From the NCBI GenBank assembly GCA_003988855.1, contig QYAI01000079.1, positions 62,001 to 126,000 of the forward strand: a stretch of 64,000 nucleotides of DNA, written 5' to 3'. The position numbers were made by a program, and so were the translations under genes. The stretch is from Arachnopeziza araneosa. Lineage: Eukaryota > Ascomycota > Leotiomycetes > Helotiales > Arachnopezizaceae. Within the stretch, counting starts at the first letter, position 1. Each line of letters starts with the position of its first letter. Below are positions 11,703 through 22,746 of the stretch, one piece after another. Under the pieces are notes generated by a model that made no database searches, had not been told where the DNA came from, and worked only from the letters and a program-made list of their open reading frames with translations.

Positions 11703-14025
11703 ATGCTTCGAACAAACCCTGCGAGAACGGCCGTTCGGGCTCTCCAACGAAAGTCAAGATGCAACACATATTCTTTCTCGACTTCACCCGCCGCTGCGAA
11801 CATAGCCCTTGTGCGGAAAACTCCTTCGAATACTAGATCTCAAGCTACTGTTGCGACAGCTGTAGCTACTTCCCCCTCACCGTACACCTTTGACCTCTGA
11901 CTCAGTGACCACCACTAACAACTGCATAGTCAAACTAGAGAACGTCCTAGTCCAGCCTTTAATTCTTCAATCTCAAAGCGAGAAAACCCCCTCCAATCCT
12001 CACATCATGGAAGTCTGGAAATGGACGAGTCGTACGTCTGAGTCACCGCCACTCTCCCCGCTCTGTACTAATGGCTATACAGGTTTATTGGAAAGACGGG
12101 AGGAGAAATATTCCATGAAATGATGCTGAGACAGGGTGTTTCACACATCTGTAGGTGCATTGAGTTCATAGACTGGTTGTCTCGCTGACTCTTCCAGTTG
12201 GTTATGCTGGCGGTGCTATTCTCCCCGTATTCGATGCTATTTACAACTCGAAACACTTCGAATTCATTCTCCCGAAACATGAACAAGGCGCCGGGCATAT
12301 GGCAGAAGGATATGCGAGAGCATCAGGTAAGCCTGGCGTTGTGCTCGTGACGTCTGGACCTGGCGCTACGAATGTTGTTACGCCGATGCAGGATGCTCTG
12401 TCCGATGGTACCCCATTGGTCGTTTTCACAGGACAAGTGGTTACGACTGCCATTGGAAGTGATGCTTTCCAAGAAGCTGATGTTATCGGTATCTCAAGAG
12501 CTTGCACAAAGTGGAATGTTATGGTCAAGAATGTGGCCGAACTACCAAGGAGAATAAAAGAAGCTTTCGAAATTGCTACATCCGGACGCCCTGGACCCGT
12601 CTTGGTGGATTTACCAAAAGATGTCACCGCTGCTATCTTGAGAAAAGCTATTCCAATGAGTAGTACCCTCCCCACCCTCCCCAGTCAAGCCTCCAAGTTG
12701 GCCCAAGAACAAGTCAAAAGGTCACTCGCCGCAACAATCAGTCGCGTAGCCCGTCTTATCAACATAGCGAAGAAACCTGTGATTTATGCCGGCCAAGGCG
12801 TTATATCTCTTCCTGAAGGTCCAAAACTTCTCAAGGAACTTGCTGACACAGCTTCAATTCCTGTGACAACCACTCTTCAAGGTCTGGGTGGTTTTGACGA
12901 ACTCGATGAGAAAGCTTTACACATGCTTGGAATGCACGGATCTGCATATGCAAATCTTGCTATGCAAGAAGCCGATCTTATCATCGCTCTTGGAGCTCGC
13001 TTTGATGACCGAGTCACTGGCAGTGTTAGCAGGTTTGCTCCCGCAGCCAAAGCTGCGGCAGCTGAAGGACGGGGCGGAATTGTTCATTTCGAAATCATGC
13101 CAAAGAATATAAATAAAGTCGTACAAGCTACAGAAGCGGTTGAGGGAGACGTGGTCGAAAATCTTGCGGCTCTCAACCCACTCATCGAGAAGCGATCAAT
13201 GGAAGACAGGAAAGAATGGTTCAATCAAATAAACCACTGGAAGAAGAAGTTTCCTCTTTCAGCATTCGAAAAAGCGGGGCCTAACGGACTTATCAAACCC
13301 CAGACCCTTATCGAAGAACTGAGCAATTTAACCGCTCATATGAAGGAGAATACTATTATCGCCACTGGCGTAGGCCAACATCAGATGTGGACAGCTCAAC
13401 ACTTTCGCTGGCGTGCTCCACGTACTATTATCACTTCCGGTGGTCTTGGCACAATGGGATACGGCCTCCCTGCCGCAATTGGAGCTAAAGTTGCCCGCCC
13501 AGACGCCCTCGTTATTGATATTGACGGCGATGCCTCTTTTAATATGACCCTGACGGAAATGTCAACAGCTAAGCAATTCAACATCGGAGTCAAGATTATC
13601 GTGTTAAATAATGAAGAACAAGGAATGGTTACGCAATGGCAGAATATCTTCTACGAGGACAGGTATTCGCACACGCATAGCGAGAACCCAGATTTCATGA
13701 AACTGGCAGACGCTATGGGGATCCAGGCTCGTAGATGTGTGCGACCAGATGATGTTAGGGATTCTCTCAAGTGGTTGATTGAGAGTGATGGACCTGCATT
13801 TTTAGAAGTTGTAACGGATAAGAAAGTCCCTGTGTTACCCATGGTGCCAGGTGGTTCTGCTCTACATGAATTTTTGGTATACGACGAGAGTAAGCTTACC
13901 TTTTTACACCTTTTGCTCTCTCGCTGTGATATTTATTACTCACTAACATCACAACAGCTAAAGATAAAGAGCGCCGGAAGATCATGCACACGAGAACAGG
14001 TGGCAAGCACGGAGACGCGCCTTAA
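11703..14025 (+). CDS. ILV2: Acetolactate synthase (acetohydroxyacid synthase) catalytic subunit, mitochondrial
   Basis: Exons 11703-11881, 11930-12031, 12083-12150, 12198-13889 and 13958-14025 give 702 residues. It condenses pyruvate to 2-acetolactate (valine, leucine) or with 2-oxobutyrate to acetohydroxybutyrate (isoleucine), using ThDP, FAD and Mg. The N-terminus is rich in Arg, Ser and Ala, a mitochondrial transit peptide. Then come MDESFIGKTGGEIFHEMM, the ThDP-activating glutamate in KHEQGAGH (Glu145), the FAD region, GLGTMGYGLPAAIG, the ThDP motif DIDGDASFNMT, GMVTQWQ, and the C-terminal RTGGKHGDAP, like the yeast end. Two positions are unusual: Ala120 in FGYAGG where Pro is the rule, and Val198 in GQVVTTAIG where yeast has Pro192. 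Both lie near the substrate channel; Pro192 is a classic site of sulfonylurea resistance. Whether other ILV2 copies exist cannot be seen. Confidence 0.95.
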
Positions 14026-14793
14026 GTCCATAACTCGGGTTTTCTTTCATTTTAGCATTGGTGGTTTTTTCAAATTTCAAAGCAGTTCATCGCTGCAAGT
14101 ATGCGATGACCCGAGGTGTTGGCTCTTCTCCGGGGAAGGAAAAAGTGCTTTTTTTTAAGTTGAATTGATTGGAGGCGAGGTGGGCCGATTCAAAACGAAC
14201 CTGCAGGTTGTAGATGAGTGCATAGGTAGGAATGTCATATAGGGTGAGAGCAGTGATAAACAATCAATCAGCCAAGCATTCAGAACACGAATTGATAGAG
14301 CGTAGTACTGTAGTACCTAGGTCATCCGAAGACAGTCTCATTCCTAACCATCGTGACGATTAGCAAGCATCTTACCGACTTCTCTTGAAGAATCAAAAAG
14401 AAGCAGCAGACATCAGATGGCAAGTAGCCGCGCCGCATCGAGTTTTACCATCGACCTCTCGCCAGACGGGCCACTCATCACGTGTATAAGCACTGTAACT
14501 TGATCCCGAATCCCCAAAATCTGCCGCCAAGACTCAGCCGCACTTCACTATCCGGAACTTTCCCAATCAAGTGTTGTAGCCCAAGCGCTTGGTCCCGAAT
14601 TGGTACCTCTTGATTCCCTTAGCGTGTTGTGAGGCTTGTGCCAGCTCCTGATTCACAATGGAAAAGGGTGGATCCTCCCCACTGTTCATCTTCTCTTCCC
14701 TTAATTCTTCTGATGGTCTACTTCTAAGGCGGGATACAAGGGAGCTGTTACTTTGCCTGCCTGAGACTTTTCTTGGCTATCACATATATCACG
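14026..14793. other. Intergenic, no gene seen
   Basis: This is the 3' region of ILV2 followed by the promoter of the first CFEM gene. A short frame from 14658 runs into the signal-peptide region of the next gene in another frame and is rejected. Confidence 0.5.
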
Positions 14794-15982
14794 ATGAGAA
14801 GTTCCGTCGCTTTTTCATTACTCTTGATTGCGAAAGGGGTGCTTGGGCAACAAACCCCTAAAGAACAGATTCTTGCTTTGGAACAGCAGTTTCCCTCTTG
14901 TGCGGACAGTTGTATTCGTACCGCAGCTGCAGCTGCAGGATGCACTGGTGACCCGGTAAGTATAGACATCATTACCATAATTTGTTGCTTGTGATTGTAC
15001 ATGATAGGTAGCGCTAGATTAGTGCTTGGAGAGCTCTGGACTTGATAGCATTTGTACTAACTAAAATAGGTGTGCGCATGTGGAAAAGGAAGTATAATTA
15101 GTACAGAAGTGGCCACGCCCTGTATTGAAAAAGCTTGTATTTCGACGAGTGATCAGCTAGGTGAGTTCTTATCCTCTTTGCTTGTGTAGCAGGGTTGAAA
15201 ATGGCTAATTGATGTGCTACGACGTAGATTGCGAGACGATCTCGACGCAAATCTGTGAAATTGTCGACGCGAATCCTGGGTTGAGTTATGCAAATACAAC
15301 GACAGGTACCGAATCAAGTACTGCTGAGAGCCTTGCTTCGACCGCTTCAGCTGGTGTACAGCAGACGACAGCACTTGCTGGAACTACGCTGAAGACGTCT
15401 GCTTCTTCTCAAGCCGTAGCGACGGAAACTTCGAGTTCGACTTCGGGGGGGACTGGAACTGGTACCGGAAGCGGTACTAGCAGTGGAGACGGGTCCAGCT
15501 TTGGCACTAATAAAACGAATAAGAAGAAAGGCCTGAGTGGAGGGGCAATAGCAGGAATAGCCGTTGGAGCAGCAGCGGGGGCTTTGTTGGTCAGCAGAAT
15601 CATTCGACTAGCAATCCGGTGGGGGAAAAGTAGTAAATACCCAGATGAGAAACCTCCAGCATCTACTCCTCAAACTGCTCCTCTTTTGCCTGGTCCGGTC
15701 GTTCAATACCCAGATGGAAAGGCGGAGATTGGTCCAGGGAATCCGGTAGCTCCACCGCCTCCTCCAACAATCAGCGCGAAACCAAATGTCGGGGTGGGAA
15801 TACTGGATTTAACTCATGCGCCGCTGACGGCAGAGGAGAGAGTGGAGCTGGATGGGAGAAGGAGAGCTGCGGAGTTAGAGGACGGAGAGGCAGCTTTGAT
15901 GAGTCCTGCGACGGAAGGGAGCGAGAGAGCGGAACTGGAGGCAAGAAGGAGGGCAGCGGGCGTGGTACATGAGCTTGGATAG
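14794..15982 (+). CDS. CFEM-domain single-pass membrane protein
   Basis: Exons 14794-14955, 15070-15160 and 15228-15982 give 335 residues. The start MRSSVAFSLLLIAKGVLG is a signal peptide. The CFEM domain (residues about 20-95) shows FPSCADSC, AAAGC, VCAC, ATPC, EKAC, LDC and ends with QIC. A Ser/Thr/Gly-rich stalk follows (residues about 105-175) and then one membrane helix, GGAIAGIAVGAAAGALLVS, flanked by lysines before and RIIRLAIRWGK after. The cytoplasmic tail is proline-rich and holds two similar short motifs, EERVELDGRRRAAELE and ERAELEARRRAAGVV, the second at the C-terminus. CFEM proteins bind haem or act at the cell surface; the tail suggests a sensor-like or scaffold role, which is inference. 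It lies in tandem with a second CFEM gene 590 bp downstream. Confidence 0.85.
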
Positions 15983-16572
15983 GTCGGATATTGCACTTTT
16001 GAGCGACATTTTGATGAGCATTTGCGATGCGATAGTAAGTCTGCCAGTTACAGTTCTAATGCGAATCCGTCTCCAGAGTCTGCGAGGGTTAGATGTGACT
16101 TTATCTGTGGTTGACTGGCCATGAACTTATCAGCGAAATCTAACAGGACCGAATCAGCATACCTAATCTTCACTGTTACCTGCATCTCTCATTCTTCAAT
16201 TATTCTCGTGACTGCAGCCCCAAAAAGCCACATCCCCACCGACGTCACCAAGATAAAACGCGAACTTACGCGACAACCAACGGTCTGCACATCTCCAAAA
16301 GTTCAGCCGCACCAGAATAGCATTTCAATCACCATCATGAAACGTCCCTTCTGTGTCTTATCGGAGAGTCAGACCTGGGCTGAACACACGCCAATGATGA
16401 CGGCTGAAAAGCGCCTCGTAGCGGTCTGTTCCCTGAAGCTTGATTTTTAGTGGCAGACGCGGGATAGGAATGCATAAAGAGCGCGGAGTCCTCTCGCAAA
16501 AGATCAGCAATATCCTTTCCCCTTCTCAAAATCTACAACCAAAGTGGTTGATACTACGCTTCATCTGAAACC
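15983..16572. other. Intergenic between tandem CFEM genes, no gene seen
   Basis: A 109-codon open frame at 16121-16450 has no motif and no coding-like flavour. The stretch should hold the promoter of the next gene. Confidence 0.5.
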
Positions 16573-17278
16573 ATGAAGTACCTTCTAGCTCTTTCGACCG
16601 TCGCGACTTTTGTCGCTGCGCAAAATCTCAATGGCGAGCCAGGCTGTGCTGTACGTTTTGGAACCCTGCCCCTTTCTCCCTGCCCTGACGATTGTAATAC
16701 TGATCAATCTACCAACTCAGTCTTCCTGCCTTTCTTCTGCCATTTCAGCTGCAGGATGTGCCCCCAGCGATGAAGCATGCCAATGCGGCACTGGACATGC
16801 AGCCATTGGCAGTCTCGCTGCTCCATGTCTTATTGCAGCATGCACCAATCCTCTTGACCTGGGGGCTGCAGCCTCAGTCGGCGCCGCTCTCTGCAGCATG
16901 TACTCCGCGTCCTTAACTTCATCTTCTGGTTCCGTTTCTTCAACCGCGGTAGCTAGTCCCACAATGACCAGCGTGTCATCCACAACTTCTGCGGCGGCAC
17001 AACGCTCGACCGGTAGCAGCGCCATCACAACAGCGTCACAGGAGGCAACGACAAACCAGGAACGCTCCACTGGGAGCAGTGCTATTACTACGGCGACAAA
17101 TGAGGCGACTACTAATTCGGAACGATCAACTGGAAGTTCAGCAGCCCCAAGTGCAGCCAGCACGAGCTCAAAAAGCGTGGGAACCACCAATAAGGCATTC
17201 TCTGTTGACTTTGGGATGACCCTGACATTGGGGGCTGTCATTGGAGGTTTCATGATGGTTGGTGCTGTGCTGTTGTAG
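16573..17278 (+). CDS. CFEM-domain GPI-anchored surface protein
   Basis: Exons 16573-16650 and 16721-17278 give 211 residues. The signal peptide is MKYLLALSTVATFVAA. The splice joins GEPGCA to SSCLSSAISAAGC, which restores the C-x3-C start of the CFEM domain; the full set is C-x3-C, GC, CQC, PC, AAC and LCS, eight cysteines. After it comes a Ser/Thr-rich stalk with three tandem copies of a motif of about 20 residues (ERSTGSSAITTA, then NEATTN), and a hydrophobic tail, LTLGAVIGGFMMVGAVLL, ending the protein, as expected for a GPI signal. The repeats are nearly identical in amino acids, so copy number may vary between strains. CFEM GPI proteins in other fungi take part in haem uptake or wall stability. 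The reading frame that skips the intron lacks the first cysteine pair. Confidence 0.9.
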
Positions 17279-19393
17279 GCTTTCGATATGGAGTAGGAGT
17301 TGCAATCAAAGCCACTTCTATACTACTTCCGAGAAAGCTGGACAAAGTGGATATGGGTGGCGAGGTACGGACACGTGCCAGGGTTCCTTTCCATGCATGT
17401 ATTAAATATTGTATGACCTCTTAATCCCAGCCACGTATTTTCCATCTTTCATCAACAGAATGTTTTTTTTTTTTTTACCAGCGAGTGTCTTGAGAGTCGG
17501 AATATACGCACCAAACGTTGTCCTTCACCTTCTTCTTGTTTCTCTACTTCGTATATTAGCCATTTCTAAACCTCGAAGTTTTATCATACTTGTATTTATC
17601 GGTCTCCGAGGATATGAAGGACTCCTCGTGAATATAGTTCTGCACATATTGCTTCGAGGGATGACTGTTATTCTCAATGGCAAGTTCCATGAGTATTCCT
17701 ATGTAAGCAGGTGGTTCTTCTTCTACCTTCAATTAATTCCCCAAGCAACGGGGCAAACGCGGATACCGTATTTCAGTGTGCTTGGACTCGTCCGTCCTCT
17801 TCTCGCCTCTGCAGTGATGGCAGACAAGTTAGCAAGAAACTGTTTCATGGAACTTGAACAGCGCTGTTTGGCAGTGGAGATCACCATACCAGGCATATTT
17901 CCCAGCAGCCCAGTGGAGGTCAAAACAAAGTCTACAAACAACCCTTCCAATTACCGATCATTACATCTGAGGATACGAGGCAAACACAGCGGTGAGGAAT
18001 GGTGCGTCGGAGTCTTCTTGCAAGCTGGAACACGAGACGACCTAGAAGTCCATTCTTGCTAGTCCAAAGGCTTTGTTGATCTGCAGAAGATCTCAAGCCG
18101 GCTAGGCAAACCTCGTTGCATATGCGATTGAAGACACAAAGACGATTCAGAGGCCTAATTTGGGTTGGGTGTTGAGAAGCAGAAGAAAATCGATAAGAGA
18201 AAGAAGAAAGAACGGATTACCGGGGCGCTCAGCTTCATACTAGGTACTCATGTGCAACACGGGACAATACCTACCTACCGAGGTTTACTAGCTACTAGCC
18301 TAGCCCGAATGAATTCTACGTTAATGTTAGCAAACGAAGCATAGAATACTGCATTGATATGGTATATGAAACGTGCAAGGTGACACTAGTGAACATACCT
18401 ATCAAAGTCGACAGGTGAAGGTGAGACAATACATAAAGGTATAGAAGAAGGGAGTTACTATGTACGGAAGAGATTGCGATAGCAATAGACGCGTGTTAAA
18501 GATAGGTTGTGTAATTGAGAGCTTCATAATGCAGGTGTTGCCTTGTGAAAGACGACACGTGATGTTGTTGTTTATTTACACAACCGGAAGGAAGACAAGG
18601 CTCTCGAAACACGACAAGACTTTCAAGACTTCTACAAGACAGTAACGTCAAGAAACACTTCCTTCAAGACGCACTTCTTTCCGAAACACACCATTTTTTA
18701 GACAGACAAGCAAAGCGGAATAACGCAAAGCAAGATAAGACATAGCTACTAGAGCACTTAGTTCTTTAAAAAAGAAGAGGGGGATATGTCACGAGACAAA
18801 GGAAGGAGCGATCAGGACAAGGCTGTATATCTCAGCTTTGCTCTCTTCGAATACAGCAGGCTTGTACCCACTTTGATTCTTGACACGATTCTTCTTCTAG
18901 TCATTGCACGAAGCAGAAGATCACACTGCCTCTAGAAGTTATCGAAACTACTTTCACTTGTCGACAGTAAGTCACCGCCTGGCTCTAACTACACTTCTGC
19001 TAAGTACCTATATACACAGCAAACATAAACCCTACTGCTTACTGCGGGTTCCAATAGCTAAGGCTTTTATCTCTTTCTGCGACAACGAAGGCTCTTTCTC
19101 AGATCTTAGATTGAATGTTTACTTTCCGAAGTCGTCCTAGTAGAGTTTGCACACTTATCTCGATTCAAATCCAAGGCTAAGCAAATTGACCCCTTCAAAA
19201 GTTATCGAGAATTGCATGTCAACTTGGTGCCGGATGTCTCGATTGGGAGATGACTCAGATTGTTAACATCACACCAGCCATGGCCTCCACGATCTCTGTT
19301 ATGCTGCGGTCAGATCCCAAGTACATCAATCGACTACGAAAGTAACATATTTGCAATTTGGAACTCGACTAAGTCTTTAACAATGTAATACTC
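17279..19393. other. Gene-poor stretch of 2.1 kb
   Basis: The largest open frame here, 217 codons at 17409-18062 on the plus strand, runs through a run of thirteen T (about 17463-17475), lacks splice support and resembles no family, so it is not called. The rest is rich in short purine/pyrimidine tracts and may hold untranslated ends of the flanking genes. Confidence 0.45.
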
Positions 19394-22041
19394 TCATCTA
19401 CTCCTCTCTCCAATCACCTCATCAGCCAATTCGAGCGCGTCTCTCAGTCCCCCCAACCTCCCCTTCAGATCCCTCCTCCTCTCCCTCGTTTCCTCATTCT
19501 CGCCTACCAAATATTCCAACTCTGCATCCTCCAGCTCGAGGATCCAGTTTCTATCAAACAATCTGAGCGGTCCCTTGGCACCCAACAAATGTCTCTCCAC
19601 AACTTGAATAATTACATTGTCCACGAATCGCGGATAGGCTACTCTCCAGTATGCAAAGAGCCAGTCATGAACAATGTATACGCGCGTGTTATTCAAGTGA
19701 AAGCGTTCGTATGCGGATATTTCGTCTTTGAGGGACTCGGTGCCGGGAGGTGATGTCGAAGATGAAGATGGGCTCTGTGATTTGCGTTGCATTTGGCGTT
19801 GGAGATGCACTTGTCTCTCTGCACGGGGGTCTTGACACTGGCGGACGAACAAATCTAATTGCGGATTCCAACTATCAATGTACTCACGATCTTGGAGAAG
19901 ATTTTGTAGTTCCGCCTGCGCACATTCAAACACGCCCCTCTCTCGTTCTGCGAGTTTCTTGCGGATTTTGGAGCGTAAAGAATCTTCTTTGCACGTGAAG
20001 GTGAAGAGATCATCAGTGCATGCTTTGATAGCATCTTCAACTCGCTGGATATAGGATCTAGTTCTCTCCTCCCACGTTTCAGTTTGCTGTTTAACTAGTT
20101 CTTTTTTCAGACTGTATGGTGCATCATGTCGTGGTTCGGAACCCCGATGGGCATCCCAGGTTTTGTCTATCCAGTTCAAAATCCCACCTCCGTCAGTCTC
20201 ATCATCTTGGTCATTAACTTGCCATTGATGTTTGATTGCTTCGGTTCGGATTGCGGATTCAAATTCATCATTGAAGCGTTTTATGTGAAAGCGAAGACGA
20301 GATGGATGATTGGGGTCGTCGAGGAATCGATAGTCGCCGTGCAAGGAGCGTTCTACTTCGGCTTCGTATGCTGTTTGAATCCCTGATAAATAGACCCGCT
20401 GATCACGGGGATTCTCTCGTGGATCGCCCATGCTTCGAAGGTTGTTGGTGTATTCTGTTTCCAGACTTTGCATCTTGACTCTCAGGCGTGGAAAGTTCTC
20501 TTTGACCCGTTCGTAGAGATGGGTTTGGAGGGTGTGCTTCAAGTGCTGGACTCCTAGAATCTTGGGATTAACCGAACCCCAGACAGGAAAATTGACAGTT
20601 GCTTTTTGCCATTCATCACTTTCGAAGAATTCGGCTTCTTTTCTGTCTCGTTCTTCGAACGTTTCTCCATCTAAAATATCCGTAGGGCTACGATTTCTTA
20701 CCGCGAACCATCCGAGTTTGAGATGATACTCGGAACCAAGCGGGTTACTGAGCAGATTGAATATCTACATTAATTTCGTCAGAAAGTAGGAAGGGGATGG
20801 CATGAACAGTACGGACGATTTCATGGTTTTCCTTCTCAATTCGGTCAGGTTTTGTAACAACGCCAATGGTTCGCTGCAGTGCATTCTCCTGCGTAACTAG
20901 GTTAAGCCATTTTTGATTATGAATCACACTGATTGCAGGTGTCACTGCGCTATAAATGGAGAATGTTAGCTCTCAATTATTGTAGGAATAACTAGAAGAG
21001 GAGCGGGAGATAGGAAAATACTGAACGCAGAGCTTACAGGATAATTGCTTCCTCGCTCTTGATATATTCACGTGCCAAATCTTCTGAGGTTTGAACATCG
21101 GCTGCTACTCCGCCTGTGTTCAAGTAAGCTCACTGAAAGTGGTTGACTCCACTCCTTACCGAATAATATACGGCAAGAATTGGTTCAGAGAACTTACTGC
21201 TTACAAGCCCTGGAATGTCTACTATGCTGAAGTGGGCTTGGTTACGTTGTCGTACGGTGACTTGTAATCTATGTTTTTGAAGTTTTGGACCCAAGGACAA
21301 CGGATCTTCTCTCAAGCTAGTTTGGCCGAGCCCTCTCTTCGCCTTTCTAGGAGTATTAGGCGGAAGCAGGTTATTCGGTCCCATTTTCTCAAAAGCATCG
21401 TTGATGTCCTCTCTCAGATTCTGGTACACCTCAACCCAGCTCTCGGACTCGAAGGTTTTAGGTGCAAAAGGTGGATCCTGAGATACTCCGAAATTATCCA
21501 TTTTCACTTCGATTTTGTAACCCGGTTTCTCAGACAGTCCACATCGTCGGATTGTGGTCTCGGTTACAAACCGAGTGCAGAGATCAACGGAGACAGGGAA
21601 GGGGAGTCGAGTAAGGGCCTGAAGGACAGATGATTTTCCACTGCTGGTCTCCCCAATCACTACAATCTTGAAAGTTGATTAGCAGCAAGAAGAGATTATG
21701 CGCTTCAGAAATACCTGAGGAATATATATCTCTTCATTGCGAAGAGAGTCGATCTTGCGTATATTGTCTACAAGATTGAGTAGCTTCTCTCCATCACCTC
21801 CCATCAGTTTCCCAAGTCCGTCTGCATCTGTGGTATTGTTGAACTCGGGCGCCAATGCGCTCGCAATGGCAGAGCTCTTAGACTTCGGGAGACTCAGATT
21901 ATCCTCGATTTTAGGATCCATCTGCTCCTTCGATTGACTACTCGAGCTCTTCGAGTCAGGCACTATTGCTGTTTCTTGACTGGTCCAGCCGTTGTCGCTC
22001 CCAGCGGATGAAGTAGAGAATCCTCTTGCTGCTCTTTGCAT
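19394..22041 (-). CDS. Dynamin/Mx-like large GTPase
   Basis: Exons 22041-21715, 21666-21198, 21113-21038, 20949-20808 and 20764-19394 give 794 residues. The start MQRAARGFSTSSAG is chosen over an upstream in-frame ATG at 22140 because the extra part is hydrophobic and atypical. A Ser-rich leader precedes the GTPase domain: P-loop GETSSGKSSVLQAL, G2 region PVSVDLCTRFVTE, G3 VDIPGL, and G4 TKPD. Downstream, HLKLGWFAVRN marks the start of the stalk, and the C-terminal third is helical and charged, ending in a GED-like segment. Fungal relatives are numerous and variable, and related to Mx proteins; they self-assemble on membranes. Whether this one acts in organelle division, traffic or defence is not visible. 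The last intron has the weak donor GTTCAT. It stands beside HET genes, so a defence-type role is possible but unproven. Confidence 0.85.
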
Positions 22042-22746
22042 ATTTAGAGAATGGAGGTACAAAATGGAGGAAAGAGATTTTTTCAGTCGCAACACCACGA
22101 TCAAGAACACAAAATGTGAGAGACTGAGGCCAAATAACAACTGCAGATCATACCTTGGTCATAGCCTGAAAAGGGAAGGTCGATGTGAGATCACTACACC
22201 CAAACCAACATAAGCCAACAAAGCCCAACAACAACCAACAGCAACCAACAGCAACCAACAGCAACCAACAGCAGCCATGTCCATTGTTTATGCACCGCAA
22301 CAGGACTATTGGGGATTTGATCACCTTCCTTCATCTTACACTGATGTGCAGCGGCAATTCATGCTCTCGAAGTAACAGGATCTACTAGAGCGGTTGTCGA
22401 CAACAGGATGTTTTGAGAATTAGCATGTGGCGTGGTTTAATCTGCTGGACGGTCCCGACAATTCGGTTCAGTCCAATGAAAGCCTTGGAAATTACTGACA
22501 AATGTCACCCCCCTTCCTCATTTCAAACACCTTCTGCTTGTGCGACGTCTTGGAAAAATAGCCCCTTGCAGCGCGTCGGGACGTTTCCTTGTTCGGTGAC
22601 ATGAAATTAAAGAGTGAGCGAAACAGACTTCTGGGCCAACTGATGAGAAGCATTTGACGGTAGTGTGGCAATGAGGCGCTCGGAATGAGTAGGAATGCAG
22701 CCTTGTGACTTGTGTCGCTGTCGCCATTTCAGCCTATTCACTTGCT
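22042..22746. other. Intergenic with a 10-bp tandem repeat
   Basis: This is the leader of the dynamin-like gene and the 3' flank of the HET gene. Frames here are driven by the decamer repeat and are not called. Confidence 0.5.
22201..22270. repeat. Decanucleotide tandem repeat, 7 units
   Basis: Seven head-to-tail copies of a 10-bp unit ending in CCAACA; the last three are identical (GCAACCAACA), the first ones diverged. It lies about 160-230 bp upstream of the dynamin-like start codon, so it may fall in its promoter or leader. Confidence 0.9.

Noticed and set aside
9386..14025. Idea that ILV2 is a self-resistance gene of a biosynthetic cluster
   Set aside because: No polyketide, peptide or terpene synthase gene lies in the window; the neighbours are galactokinase and surface proteins.
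17409..18062. 217-codon plus-strand open frame
   Set aside because: Passes through a run of thirteen T, gives a phenylalanine run, has no family motif and no splice support; composition explains it.
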